In this document: positions 1-8,604 of the stretch, piece by piece
Position numbering within the stretch: position 1 is the stretch's first letter
Layout of the letters: each line of letters opens with the position of its first letter
DNA from: Planctomycetota bacterium
GTDB lineage: Bacteria > Planctomycetota > Phycisphaerae > Phycisphaerales > SM1A02
Direction: 5' to 3'
DNA length: 64,000 bases
NCBI GenBank assembly: GCA_003671075.1
Contig: QWPT01000002.1
Span: forward strand, 1 to 64,000
Notes under the pieces: model-generated
The model's input: the letters and a program-made list of their open reading frames with translations, nothing else
The model's database searches: none
What the model was told of the DNA's origin: nothing
Program-made: the position numbers and the translations under genes

Positions 1-489
1 GTCGGCGCAAACGCACCCGGCGCCGCCATCTTCGTCGACGAGTGTTCGTTCACGGGGAACATTGCCGGCATATCGGGGTCCGCGATCGAGTTCTACGAGA
101 TTGGCCTGGGTTACCCAGGGGTGCTGCACATCTCGCGCACGAACTGCGCCAACAATGTGTCAGGGTCGCCTGCGCAAACAGGCGCAGCTGGACTCCGTGT
201 CCTCGGTCGGATGGAAAGCTGCATATTGAGCGAAGGCTCGATTTTCTGCGCTAATTTGCCACGAAATGTGTCTGGGCCGTACTTCGATGACGGCACTGCG
301 GGAGTCTGCGACTGCGCTGCCGACTTCAACGCCGATGGAAATGTGAATGCGTCCGATCTCAGCCTGCTGCTGAGCGTTTGGGGCGCGACGCTTGCGTCGG
401 GCGTGGGCGATGTCACACACAACGGCACAGTCGATGCCGGCGATCTTTCGATATTGCTTTCCCTCTGGGGCGCCTGCAACTCGCACTGA
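1..489 (+). CDS. C-terminal fragment of secreted protein with dockerin-like repeats
   Basis: The frame is open from the first base, so the start lies outside the window. The first ~95 residues (for example IFVDECSFTGNIAG and SAIEFYEIG) have the short alternating hydrophobic rungs and small residues expected of a right-handed parallel beta helix; this is inference. The last ~60 residues are clear: two copies of an EF-hand-like repeat (DFNADGNVNASDLSLLLSVW and THNGTVDAGDLSILLSLW), each ending in WG. Such paired repeats are known as dockerin-like tails on exported proteins of Phycisphaerae; their partner is unknown. The following gene has the same kind of tail. Function of the body is not recognisable. 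Confidence 0.85.
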   Translation, partial: VGANAPGAAIFVDECSFTGNIAGISGSAIEFYEIGLGYPGVLHISRTNCANNVSGSPAQTGAAGLRVLGRMESCILSEGSIFCANLPRNVSGPYFDDGTAGVCDCAADFNADGNVNASDLSLLLSVWGATLASGVGDVTHNGTVDAGDLSILLSLWGACNSH

Positions 490-630
490 CGCGGTCGATC
501 TGTTCGGTTTATGCAGCCTACGCAGGCGTTTCCACGCCTTGACCGACGCATTGGCGGCGCAGGGGCGTTCTTGGTTCGCGGCGCGTGGACGCCGTGGCAT
601 GCTCTGCGTGTGAGCCGGACCACTTCGAAG

Positions 631-2298
631 ATGCCCAGCATTTCCTTGCTGCGTGGCGCCATCATCGGCGCACTCGCGGCGGCGATGTCGCATGCCGGCT
701 TCGCGCAATCATGTCCGCTGTACTTCACCGACTTCGCGTCGTTTGCGGGGCCGCCTGACTTTGTCGAGGGCGATTTGCGCGTGCAGTGGTGCAAGGCGAC
801 GGCAACGGTGGTTGGCTCGAATTTCTGTAACAGCGGCAGCGCGTTCAAGCTCGACTCGTCGGGCGATGATCCGATTGTGCTCGTTGCCGTTGGCGGCGCG
901 GGCTGCACCGCCATCGAAGTCAGCTTCAAATATGCGCAATTTGCCGCATCGCAGACGGTTCTCAGATACGGCACCACCACCGCGACCACCGTCAGCTGCA
1001 CCGCCGCGACGCCGCTCACGCTTGGCGCGCTCACCACGACCGGCGGCGCGTGCACCGCGTTTACCGCAGTCATCCCGCTCAATGGCGCGCCTGGCCTCTG
1101 TCTGCGCTTTGATCATGGCGCCAACAACAACGCCGTCACCATCGATGACCTCGAGTTTCGCCGCATCGGCTGCTGCACGACGGGCGCGCATCCGTGCTGC
1201 GAGTTGGGTGGCGCTGGCTGCGCCGACAACGCCGTCGCCGCTTGCGTGTGCGCGCAAGATCCGTTCTGCTGCAGCACGCAATGGGACGCGCAGTGCGTTG
1301 GCGAAATCACACAGTTTGGCTGCGGTTCGTGCAGCGGCGGCGGGGCCCCGTGCCTCGATGTCTTTGCGCTCGATTTTGGAACGCTCTATTCGGGCGGCAG
1401 CATTTGCGCGCGCTTTCCCGAGTACATCGAGTCGTGCGAGGGCACGGCGCCGTTCCTAACTTCCAGCCTCGGCTGCACGGCCCCGAGCGATATGGCGCTG
1501 CGGTTTTCCTCGGGATTTCCCTACTCCGCCGCCATCACCCGCTGCGTGACTTTTGCCTCGCGCACCGCGCCCGCGCTTGCGTTTGTCTATTCGAAGCAGA
1601 CGGGCACGCTCGGTCCGCGCGTGGACTATTCGCTCGATGGATCGAACTGGACCAACGCCTGGTCCGCGCCGATTGCCTTCGCGGGCGGTTGCGTCCCCGT
1701 TCAGCTCGACCTCTCGCCGTTGGCCGGCGAGGCGAGCGTGCGCTTTCGTTTCTCGTCGGGCTCAAGCGTGTCGAATCTCGCAACTTTCGACGACATCACC
1801 GTGCTCGAGATCACCAATGTGCCGCATGCCTGCTGCGCGCCCGGCGGTCCGTCTTGCGCCAACGCCGCAATCAGCGCCTGCACCTGCGCGATCGATCCAT
1901 ATTGCTGCGCGACGGCGTGGGACGATGTCTGTATCGCCATCGCCACCGTCTATTGCGGCGCGCAGTGCCCGGACCTTGCGGTTTGCGGTTCGCCCACCGC
2001 GGGCAGCTGCATCGTCATGCACGCGACCGCCGCTTGCGCCGATGCCGATTGCTGTGTGAGCGTCTGCACGCTCGATGCGTTCTGCTGCGAAAGCGCGTGG
2101 GACGCAACTTGCGTTCAGGAGGCAGGCGCCGCGTGCTTTGCCGCCGCCGACATCGACCGCGATGGGCGAGTGGCCGCGGTTGATCTGGCGATGGTGCTTG
2201 ATTCGTGGGGACTTTCAGGCGTGAGCGCCGACATCGACGGCAACGGCATCGTCGGCGCAGGCGATCTGGCGATGGTCTTGTCGGCCTGGACCGGTTGA
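631..2298 (+). CDS. Secreted Cys-rich protein, triple CC-WD-C repeats and dockerin-like tail
   Basis: 555 residues from the ATG at 631, chosen because it opens directly onto a signal peptide (MPSISLLRGAIIGALAAAMS, cleavage after GFAQ). A GTG at 610 is possible; the open frame reaches back to 511 but that stretch does not look like protein. Three Cys-rich modules at about residues 180-235, 399-445 and 449-500 share a core of D-P-F-C-C-x-x-x-W-D-x-x-C. Between the first two lies a region resembling a beta-sandwich or MAM-like domain (FASGFPYS.., VDYSLDGSNWTNAW). The end has two dockerin-like repeats (DIDRDGRVAAVDLAMVLDSW, DIDGNGIVGAGDLAMVLSAW). Probably extracellular with disulfide-bonded modules. 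Role unknown. Confidence 0.88.
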   Translation: MPSISLLRGAIIGALAAAMSHAGFAQSCPLYFTDFASFAGPPDFVEGDLRVQWCKATATVVGSNFCNSGSAFKLDSSGDDPIVLVAVGGAGCTAIEVSFKYAQFAASQTVLRYGTTTATTVSCTAATPLTLGALTTTGGACTAFTAVIPLNGAPGLCLRFDHGANNNAVTIDDLEFRRIGCCTTGAHPCCELGGAGCADNAVAACVCAQDPFCCSTQWDAQCVGEITQFGCGSCSGGGAPCLDVFALDFGTLYSGGSICARFPEYIESCEGTAPFLTSSLGCTAPSDMALRFSSGFPYSAAITRCVTFASRTAPALAFVYSKQTGTLGPRVDYSLDGSNWTNAWSAPIAFAGGCVPVQLDLSPLAGEASVRFRFSSGSSVSNLATFDDITVLEITNVPHACCAPGGPSCANAAISACTCAIDPYCCATAWDDVCIAIATVYCGAQCPDLAVCGSPTAGSCIVMHATAACADADCCVSVCTLDAFCCESAWDATCVQEAGAACFAAADIDRDGRVAAVDLAMVLDSWGLSGVSADIDGNGIVGAGDLAMVLSAWTG

Positions 2299-2300
2299 AC

Positions 2301-3284
2301 TCATGAGTCGCGCGCGACGACGCGATCAGCCAGTTCCAGCAAGAGTTCGCGCGAGTGCGTGCGCCGTGTCGCGGGCAATCCGCGCTTGGCGTCTTCGACG
2401 ATCTCGACCGCGCGCGCCCGCGCCGCCTCGATCGCGCCCGAGCGCATCAGCATCGTGCGCAGCGCCGCGCCGTCCTTGGCCTCGATCGCACGCAGCGCAC
2501 TGCTTCGATCGGCGCCAGTGGTTCGAGCGATGTGCATGATCATCGGCAGCGTGAGCTTGCCCTTCTCGAGATCGCGGCCGATCGACTTGCCCACCGTCTG
2601 TTCGTCGCCGAGCAGGTCAAGCAGATCGTCTTGAATCTGAAAGGCAACGCCGAGGCTCTCGCCAAACAGGCGCATCGCCGCCGAAGCCGAAGCGTCTGCG
2701 CCTGCGAGCATCGCGCCGAGTTCGCACGACACGCCCACCAAAGCCCCCGTCTTTCGCCGCACGATTTCGAAGTAGGTGTTCTCGTCAAGCGTGAGGTCGT
2801 GCCGCCGAGAGAGTTGCACCAGCTCGCCCTCGCAGAGCGTGTTGGTGACCTCGCCCAGCCGCAGGTTGAGCGCGGGATCGCCCACGCGCGAGCAAAGGTG
2901 GAACGCATTCGAAATGAGGTAGTCACCGAGCATCACCGCCATCTCGTTGCCGTGCAGATGGTTCACCGTTGTTCCACGGCGGCGAATCTCCGCCTCGTCC
3001 AACACATCGTCGTGCACCAGCGTGCTCATGTGGATCATTTCCACCGTGGCCGCGATGACATCGTGTTCGCCACTCAGCGTTTCGCCGTCCTCGGTGAACG
3101 CGAGGCCGGACACGATGACCAAGGTGGGCCGCAGCATCTTGCCGCGGTAGCGTTCAACATGGCGGCACAGGTCGTTCACCGCGGGAAAACGGCTCGAAAG
3201 CTGCGATTCAAACAGCGTCTCCGCTCGCGCGAGTCCCGCCGCGATGTCCGCCGCCAATGCCGTGTCTGGAAATGCTCTGCTCAT
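2301..3284 (-). CDS. Polyprenyl (trans-isoprenyl) diphosphate synthase
   Basis: 327 residues, the usual size for long-chain trans-prenyl synthases (IspB/HepT/Sps class), which add isopentenyl diphosphate units to an allylic primer to make quinone side chains. The first Asp-rich motif DDVLD is at 92-96 preceded by LVH, and the second, DDLLD, at 219-223 in the context GVAFQIQDD; the basic pair RRRGTTVNHL follows the first motif. GKMLRP near residue 48 matches the substrate-binding GGKxxRP. Product length cannot be read from sequence: residues just upstream of the first motif are IHMSTLVH, consistent with a long chain. It ends 2 bases from the convergent secreted protein gene. Confidence 0.93.
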   Translation of the reverse strand: MSRAFPDTALAADIAAGLARAETLFESQLSSRFPAVNDLCRHVERYRGKMLRPTLVIVSGLAFTEDGETLSGEHDVIAATVEMIHMSTLVHDDVLDEAEIRRRGTTVNHLHGNEMAVMLGDYLISNAFHLCSRVGDPALNLRLGEVTNTLCEGELVQLSRRHDLTLDENTYFEIVRRKTGALVGVSCELGAMLAGADASASAAMRLFGESLGVAFQIQDDLLDLLGDEQTVGKSIGRDLEKGKLTLPMIMHIARTTGADRSSALRAIEAKDGAALRTMLMRSGAIEAARARAVEIVEDAKRGLPATRRTHSRELLLELADRVVARDS

Positions 3285-3302
3285 CGACGGTTCCTTCGTT
3301 TC

Positions 3303-4205
3303 CTATTTCTTCGCGCGCTTGGCTTTCTTCACACTCTTCTCCGACACCAGATAGGCGATCCATCCCGCGCACGCCTCGCCGCGGGTCGACGGCTTGAAGA
3401 CGCTGTTGCCTTCGCCGGTCTTGCGGTTGGTGCCTTCCCAGTAGATGGTCGTCTTGGCGAAGCCCGCCTCGCGCAACGCGTCCTGAATTTCGGGCAGGCT
3501 CCAAAGGCGCCAGTCGTAGCTGAATGCGCGCTTGATCTCGCTGCCGTCAGGAAAGCGAAAATGGATGTGGTTGAGCACATCACCCGTAATCGGGTTGTAC
3601 TTGTTCTGATCCCACACATAGGTGAAACCGTCGAGGTTGCGCTCCTCCTCGACCTCGGAGTGCGCCTCGCTGCCGCCGTAGGCATCGCAGATGAAAAGAC
3701 CATCGTCGGCCAGCGACTCGAACACGCGGCGGAAGTAACGCACCAGCAGCGCGCGATCCTTGAAGATGAAGTAGCTGAAGTTCATCGCGGCGATCGTCTC
3801 GACCGCCGGCGTTGCCACGGTGAGAACATCAGCCTCGAGAATGGTGATGCGCGACGAGATTTCCGCAGGCAGGTTTGCGCGGTGGTGGTGCTCGCCCCAG
3901 AGAATCACCGATCGGTCGAGGTCAACGCCGATGGCGAAATTCGTCTTGCGCCTGCGCGCCCATTCGGTGCTCGCCTTGGCGGTTCCGCAGAAATCCTCGC
4001 GCAGCGTCGAGGCGATTCGTCCGCGCAGCGTTCGCCAGACCTTATCGATGAAGTCGCACTCGCTCACGACCTCCTGAACGGCGAGTTCATAGAGCTCATG
4101 CCTGTCGCTGTTGGCGGCGGTGCGCCAGAAGCCAGGGCGCTTGGCCTTGGAGGCCTTCGAAGTGGCTGACTTAGGTCGTGGTTTCGTTGCGGTGCTGTTT
4201 GCCAT
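3303..4205 (-). CDS. Class I SAM-dependent methyltransferase
   Basis: 300 residues from the ATG at 4205. The frame stays open to 4415 but that extension translates an 11-base tandem array and is not protein-like. A basic Ala/Lys-rich N-terminus (residues 1-25) precedes the domain. The SAM-binding glycine loop is LREDFCGTAKASTEW (about 68-82), followed by the acidic ribose-binding strand end GVDLD (93-97) and a post-motif strand AAMNFSYFIFKDR. This DFCGTG-like loop is typical of a subgroup of uncharacterised bacterial methyltransferases. Substrate is unknown. It lies 18 bases upstream of the polyprenyl synthase gene on the same strand, which could hint at quinone or lipid work, but the family does not match UbiE/MenG. 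Confidence 0.8.
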   Translation of the reverse strand: MANSTATKPRPKSATSKASKAKRPGFWRTAANSDRHELYELAVQEVVSECDFIDKVWRTLRGRIASTLREDFCGTAKASTEWARRRKTNFAIGVDLDRSVILWGEHHHRANLPAEISSRITILEADVLTVATPAVETIAAMNFSYFIFKDRALLVRYFRRVFESLADDGLFICDAYGGSEAHSEVEEERNLDGFTYVWDQNKYNPITGDVLNHIHFRFPDGSEIKRAFSYDWRLWSLPEIQDALREAGFAKTTIYWEGTNRKTGEGNSVFKPSTRGEACAGWIAYLVSEKSVKKAKRAKK

Positions 4206-4308
4206 TTGGGTCCAAAGGTGGATCGAGAAAGATACCGCCCGACGGGCGCGGTGCGTCGCATCGGGCGGCGGGGGTTCTTGGAGATTTACTGCGGGCGCGG
4301 TGTGGGCG

Positions 4309-4380
4309 CTTGCTCCGTGCTTGCTCAGCGCATGCTCAGCGCATGCTCCGTGCTTACTCAGCGCTTGCTCAGCGCTTACT
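4309..4380. repeat. 11-base tandem array, about 6.5 copies
   Basis: Units read cttgctccgtg, cttgctcagcg, catgctcagcg, catgctccgtg, cttactcagcg, cttgctcagcg and a partial. The array includes the TGA stop (4369-4371) and last codons of the TlpA-like gene and runs toward the methyltransferase start. Eleven is not a multiple of three, so copy-number change would alter the C-terminal frame of that gene. Confidence 0.85.
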
Positions 4381-5718
4381 TTTGGCCCAGCGGTTGGCGG
4401 GTCCGCCTCCGCCATTCTTAGCGAGCAGCGCGCGATTGGCGGTCACCAGCTGGGTCATGATGTCGGGCGTGAGCGACATCGGGTGACCTTGCCAACGCAC
4501 AATCTTGTCAGCCGACATGATCGCAACATGGGGAATCCCGCGGATCTGGAAGACATTCTTCATGCGCGACTGCGGGTCGATTCCCACCGCGTAAGAGAAG
4601 TCAGACTTGCTGATTCTGTGCTTCAGAACGCCTACTTCGAAGTTCGAATTGGTTTCGTCGGAAATTCCCATGCAGGCGACATCGTCGGGGTAGGCCTTGG
4701 CAATCTCATTCATGTGTGGGATCGCCGCTCGACATGGGCCGCACCAGGTCGCCCAGAAGTCAAAGACCATGAGCTTTCCCTGGGTTTTAGGCTCGAAATT
4801 CCACCACTTCTGAATCGCGGGCTCGGGCCCCGGCTTGCCGCGCAAGTCGGCGGCGCTGCCGACGGCTGCAGTAAACTCGGGGAACACGACGGTGGCCTCA
4901 ATGACCTTCTCGTCGCGCTTCTTGGGCTCGATCGACGGGTCGTACTTCTCAGCCGCGAGTTCCTTGGCGGCGGAGGTGATGCCTTCCTCGCTGAGCCCGC
5001 CGTAGCGCAGGTTGCCCTGGCGATCGACGATGTACGCGATCGAATTGCGGTAGGCGCCGAGCGCGTCGCTGTAGGCGCCGTCGCTGTCGATCAGGATCGG
5101 CAGCTCGAGCTTGCGCTTCTCGATCGCGGCCTTCGCCTTGTCGGCGGCCTCAGGAGTGTGCACCGCGATGATGATGATGTCGTCGGCGCCGAGCTTGGTC
5201 TCGGTCACAGCGGCCTGCGCCTTGACCACCGCAACCAATCCGCCCACCGACTTCGAGGTGAATGCCTCGATGACCACGACCTTGCCGCGCAGGTCCTTCA
5301 TGTCCTTAAAGTTGGCATTGAGAAACTCGACGCTAGCGGGAATCGCCGGCGCGGCGTAGCCGATGGCGGCATCGACGGCGGCGCGATCGTCCTTGTCGAG
5401 CTTCGCGAACCACTTGGCCTTGGCTTTGGCGGCGTCGCGCTCTTCCTTGGCGGCGCGGGTTCCGGCCTTCTCCTTGTCCTTCTTGGTTTCGATCTTGGAA
5501 TCACCACCCTTGGAATCGCCATTTTGGGGCTTTGATTCGTCGGTCTTGTTGCCCGAATCCTGCCGCGCAAAAGATGCGGGCGTTGCGATGGTCATTGCAC
5601 CGACGATGGCGATGCAGGTGGCGAGCGAGAGTCCGAGGAAGTTCAGGCTGGTCTTGGTCGTGGCGTTCATGGTGGCGTTCATGGTGGCGTTCATGGTGGC
5701 TTTCGTCGTGGCTTTCAT
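4369..5718 (-). CDS. Exported protein with two thioredoxin-like domains (TlpA-like)
   Basis: 449 residues. After a repeat-built N-terminus (three MNAT units) comes a hydrophobic stretch (about 25-50) ending near ASFA-RQ, a signal peptide or anchor, then a Lys/Glu/Asp-rich linker (53-110). The first thioredoxin-fold segment (about 120-255) lacks the redox CxxC: the expected place reads TSKSVGG (154-160). The second (about 290-430) has the active site WATWCGPC (WCGPC at 325-329), the cis-Pro segment RGIPHVAIM and the TlpA-style FDFWATW strand. Likely a periplasmic thiol-disulfide reductant or holdase. The start is uncertain because each repeat Met could serve; Met at position 1 gives the most basic n-region. 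Confidence 0.85.
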   Translation of the reverse strand: MKATTKATMNATMNATMNATTKTSLNFLGLSLATCIAIVGAMTIATPASFARQDSGNKTDESKPQNGDSKGGDSKIETKKDKEKAGTRAAKEERDAAKAKAKWFAKLDKDDRAAVDAAIGYAAPAIPASVEFLNANFKDMKDLRGKVVVIEAFTSKSVGGLVAVVKAQAAVTETKLGADDIIIIAVHTPEAADKAKAAIEKRKLELPILIDSDGAYSDALGAYRNSIAYIVDRQGNLRYGGLSEEGITSAAKELAAEKYDPSIEPKKRDEKVIEATVVFPEFTAAVGSAADLRGKPGPEPAIQKWWNFEPKTQGKLMVFDFWATWCGPCRAAIPHMNEIAKAYPDDVACMGISDETNSNFEVGVLKHRISKSDFSYAVGIDPQSRMKNVFQIRGIPHVAIMSADKIVRWQGHPMSLTPDIMTQLVTANRALLAKNGGGGPANRWAKSKR

Positions 5719-5719
5719 T
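5660..5719. repeat. 12-base in-frame tandem array at the start of the TlpA-like gene
   Basis: Three identical gtggcgttcatg units followed by two decayed copies (gtggctttcgtc, gtggctttcatt). On the minus strand it encodes Met-Asn-Ala-Thr repeats and supplies at least four possible start codons in the same frame. Confidence 0.85.
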
Positions 5720-5806
5720 TACAGGGGGAACTCCGAGCGAAAGTGTACAGGTCGATGCGGGGCGACCCGCGCCGTCGAGCAGATTTCCCGCGTTTCCGTG
5801 CGTGTT

Positions 5807-6667
5807 TCAGTGCTCGCGCGCCATCGAGGCGTTGTCGATCAAGCGCGTGTGGCCCAGTCGCGCCGCGATCAGTGCTCGGGTCGGTCGCACCAAAGCCGTT
5901 GTCGATTCATCGACGGGCATGAGCGTTCGCGCATCGCGGACAACCGCATACTCCGTCTCCAACCCGCACGAAACGAGCACCTCGTGCATGGCGGCCTCTG
6001 CGTCTTTGACCCGCTCGGCCGCGCGCGCCAACTGCAGTGCGCGCGAAAGAGCGAGGGCGGCGATGCGCTCATCGGCGCTCAGGTAGCGGTTGCGACTCGA
6101 CATCGCGAGCCCGTCCGTCTCGCGGATGGTGGCGCAGGGGACGATCTTCAGACCGCCGAAGCGCGCGCGGTCGGCCTCGACCATGTCGTCGACTAGCCGG
6201 AGTTGTTGGAAGTCCTTCTCGCCGAAGTACGCCGCCGACGCGCCCACGAGGTCAAACAGCCGGCCGACGACCAGCGCAACGCCAGCGAGGTGACCGGGCC
6301 GGCAGCTGTCCTCAAGCCCGGGCATGGTTGCGACATCGGGAAGGGCGAGCGCCGCCGACTCCACCCGCGCCGCCTCGAGCCCGCGCGGGTAGATCGCCTC
6401 GACCGACGGCACGAAGACCGCAGCCACGCCGAGCGGCTCGAGTAGCGCGCAATCGGAGTCGAGCGTCCGTGGATATCGGGCGTAGTCCTCCTTCGGACCG
6501 AACTGGGTCGGGTTCACAAAGATGCTCACCACCACCGGTCGACCGCCCGCGGCCGCGAGCCTCACCAACGATCCGTGCCCCTCGTGGAGCGCGCCCATGG
6601 TCGGCACAAATCCGCATCGGCGCAGGGAAAGGGACGAGAGTTCGGCGGGGTCTTCGATGATGCGCAT
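5807..6667 (-). CDS. panC: Pantoate--beta-alanine ligase
   Basis: 286 residues. Catalyses ATP-dependent joining of pantoate and beta-alanine, the last step of pantothenate (vitamin B5, CoA precursor) synthesis, in the cytosol. Signature segments are in order: PTMGALHEGH (22-31) with the HxGH nucleotide motif, VNPTQFGPKEDYARYPR, the ATP-site GEKDFQQL, and SSRNRYLS, where the KMSKS-like loop lies. Length fits the family. The ATG at 6667 is the natural start with MRII- directly ahead of the beta strand. No panB or panD is seen nearby. Confidence 0.96.
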   Translation of the reverse strand: MRIIEDPAELSSLSLRRCGFVPTMGALHEGHGSLVRLAAAGGRPVVVSIFVNPTQFGPKEDYARYPRTLDSDCALLEPLGVAAVFVPSVEAIYPRGLEAARVESAALALPDVATMPGLEDSCRPGHLAGVALVVGRLFDLVGASAAYFGEKDFQQLRLVDDMVEADRARFGGLKIVPCATIRETDGLAMSSRNRYLSADERIAALALSRALQLARAAERVKDAEAAMHEVLVSCGLETEYAVVRDARTLMPVDESTTALVRPTRALIAARLGHTRLIDNASMAREH

Positions 6668-6772
6668 GCGGGTCAGGCGGGTCCAATTTTGGGTTTTTGA
6701 ATTCTAACCAATAGTGCGTCCATACTTGTTCGGGCACCGAAGTCGTATGATGAGACTTGGTCGCAACGGGCG

Positions 6773-6791
6773 GACTTCCAGTCTGGAAGTC
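6773..6791. promoter_or_regulatory. Perfect palindrome in the isc operon leader
   Basis: Two 9-base arms, gacttccag and ctggaagtc, around a single t. It lies 40-58 bases ahead of iscS and just after a possible -10 (tatgat at 6746-6751; a tacttg 17 bases upstream is a poor -35). The geometry suits a dimeric repressor operator at the start of the transcript. No iscR is present in the window, so the regulator is unknown. Confidence 0.45.
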
Positions 6792-6830
6792 ATCTCGCGA
6801 CCTATCACCTTCGATTGAGGAGAGATTCCG

Positions 6831-8069
6831 TTGGCCGTCAAACTGCCCATCTACATGGACAACGCCGCCACCACCCGCACCGATCCGCGCGTGGTTGAGG
6901 TCATGTTGCCTTACTTCACCGAGAAGTATGGCAACTCCGCTAGCCGTAACCACAAGTTCGGCTGGGAAGGCGAGGATTCCATCGACCTTGCCCGCGAGCA
7001 GGCGGCCGCGCTCATCGGCGCTTCCCCCAAGGAGATCGTTTGGACGAGTGGCTCGACCGAGTCGAACAACCTCGCGATCAAGGGCGCGGCGCGTATGTAC
7101 GCCAAGGCCCCCGAAGGCTCGAAAAACCGCGGACACATCATCACTGCCGCTCACGAGCACAAGGCCGTTCTCGATCCGTGCAAGCGTCTGCAGAACGAAG
7201 GCTTCGATGTCACTTTCCTGCAGCCGCCCGCCGACGGCGTGATCACGCGCGCGATGATCGCCGACGCGATGCGCGCCGACACCATTCTCGTCTCCATCAT
7301 GTGGGCGAACAATGAGATCGGCACCATCAACGAAGTCCCCGAGATCGGCGCGCTTTGCCATGAGCGTGGCGTGATCCTCCACACCGATGCAACGCAGTGG
7401 GTTGGCAAGATGCCGACCAATGTTGATCGCGATCACATCGATCTCATGTCTTGGTCTGGTCACAAGCTTTACGGCCCGAAGGGTGTTGGCGCGCTCTATG
7501 TGCGTCGGCGCAACCCGCGCGTGCGTCTTGAGGCGATCCAGGACGGCGGCGGTCACGAGCGCGGCATGCGCTCGGGCACGCTCAACGTCACCGGCATCGT
7601 CGGCATGGGCAAGGCCTGCGAATTGGCCATGCACGAGATGGACAGTGAGCGCGAGCGCCTGCTTTCGCTGCGCCGCAAGTTCGAACGCGAGCTCTCCGCC
7701 CGCCTCGAGGTTGTGCAGGTCAACGGCCACGCCGACCGACGCATCGCGCAGATCCTCAACATCAGTTTCGGCTTTGTTGAAGGCGAATCGCTGCTCATGG
7801 GCATCAAGGACATCGCCTGCTCTTCCGGCTCGGCGTGCACCAGCGCCAGCCTCGAGCCCAGCTATGTGCTCAAGAGCCTCGGCATCGGCGACGAACTCGC
7901 GCACAGTTCCCTTCGTCTCTCGCTCGGCCGCTGGTCGACCGAGGAAGAAGTCGATCACGCGATCGAATCCATCGTGAAAGCAGTCAACCACCTTCGAACG
8001 ATGAGCCCACTCTGGGATCTTCATAAAGAAGGCATCGATGTCTCCAAGATCGAATGGCAGACGCACTAA
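6831..8069 (+). CDS. iscS: Cysteine desulfurase (PLP enzyme)
   Basis: 412 residues. Removes sulfur from cysteine as a persulfide for Fe-S cluster assembly. The start is TTG at 6831, picked because a good ribosome site (gaggagag, ending ~7 bases upstream) precedes it and MAVKLPIYMDNAATT matches family N-termini. PLP lysine is K212 in SWSGHKLYG; the cofactor-stacking motif is HEHKAVL (108-114). The persulfide Cys336 sits in the long flexible loop SSGSACTSASLEPS, which is typical of IscS-type (group I) enzymes. First gene of iscS-iscU-iscA. The C-terminal tail (LWDLHKEGIDVSKIEW) also fits IscS. Confidence 0.97.
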   Translation: MAVKLPIYMDNAATTRTDPRVVEVMLPYFTEKYGNSASRNHKFGWEGEDSIDLAREQAAALIGASPKEIVWTSGSTESNNLAIKGAARMYAKAPEGSKNRGHIITAAHEHKAVLDPCKRLQNEGFDVTFLQPPADGVITRAMIADAMRADTILVSIMWANNEIGTINEVPEIGALCHERGVILHTDATQWVGKMPTNVDRDHIDLMSWSGHKLYGPKGVGALYVRRRNPRVRLEAIQDGGGHERGMRSGTLNVTGIVGMGKACELAMHEMDSERERLLSLRRKFERELSARLEVVQVNGHADRRIAQILNISFGFVEGESLLMGIKDIACSSGSACTSASLEPSYVLKSLGIGDELAHSSLRLSLGRWSTEEEVDHAIESIVKAVNHLRTMSPLWDLHKEGIDVSKIEWQTH

Positions 8070-8150
8070 TCTCACGGGGGCGACGAAGCACTCTTCGCCT
8101 CCTGAATCAGAAATACCGCGCGATCAACGCGCTTTGAAAGGGGCTCACAC

Positions 8151-8582
8151 ATGGCCTACAGCGAAAAAGTCATCGAGCACTATCAGAATCCCCGCAATGT
8201 CGGCAGCTTCGGGACTTCGAAGGAAGTCGCCGCCCGCAAGGATGTCGGCGTCGGCATCGTCGGCGCACCCGAATGTGGCGATGTCATGCAGCTTCACATC
8301 AAGGTGAACGCGCAAGGCGTCATTGAAGATGCGAAGTTCAAGTGCTTCGGCTGCGGATCGGCCATCGCGTCGAGTTCGCTGGCAACCGAATGGATCAAGG
8401 GCAAGTCGATTGACGACGCGCTCACGATCAAGAACACCCAGATCGTCGAGGAGCTCAGCCTTCCGCCGGTCAAGATCCACTGCTCAGTTCTCGCGGAGGA
8501 CTCGATTCGCAGCGCGATCGCCGATTACAAGAAAAAGAACGGCATTGTCGCCGAGTCGACCGCCGTTACCACCACCCACTGA
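8151..8582 (+). CDS. iscU: Iron-sulfur cluster scaffold protein
   Basis: 143 residues, with an aaagggg ribosome site before ATG 8151. The scaffold on which [2Fe-2S] clusters form from IscS persulfide. Cluster ligands are visible: Cys42 with the Asp44 neighbour (PECGDVMQL), Cys65/Cys68 in KCFGCGSAIASSS, and Cys111 in LPPVKIHC. The LPPVK segment (104-108) is the known HscA chaperone-binding motif, although no hscA/hscB gene is in this operon. A short extra C-terminal tail (VAESTAVTTTH) follows the helix. It lies 81 bases after iscS. Confidence 0.97.
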   Translation: MAYSEKVIEHYQNPRNVGSFGTSKEVAARKDVGVGIVGAPECGDVMQLHIKVNAQGVIEDAKFKCFGCGSAIASSSLATEWIKGKSIDDALTIKNTQIVEELSLPPVKIHCSVLAEDSIRSAIADYKKKNGIVAESTAVTTTH

Positions 8583-8604
8583 AGCGGGGAAAGGCAGCAC
8601 CACC

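Noticed and set aside
2355-4169. 604-codon plus-strand open frame
   Set aside because: Antisense to the polyprenyl synthase and methyltransferase genes; His/Arg-rich without domain likeness.
6726-6751. iscS promoter ttgttc / tatgat
   Set aside because: Spacing is only 14 bases; an alternative tacttg has spacing 17 but is a poor -35. Mentioned only as context for the palindrome.
6312-8075. Long antisense open frame (587 codons) over iscS and panC
   Set aside because: Shadow of high-GC codon bias; iscS and panC are certain in the other frames.
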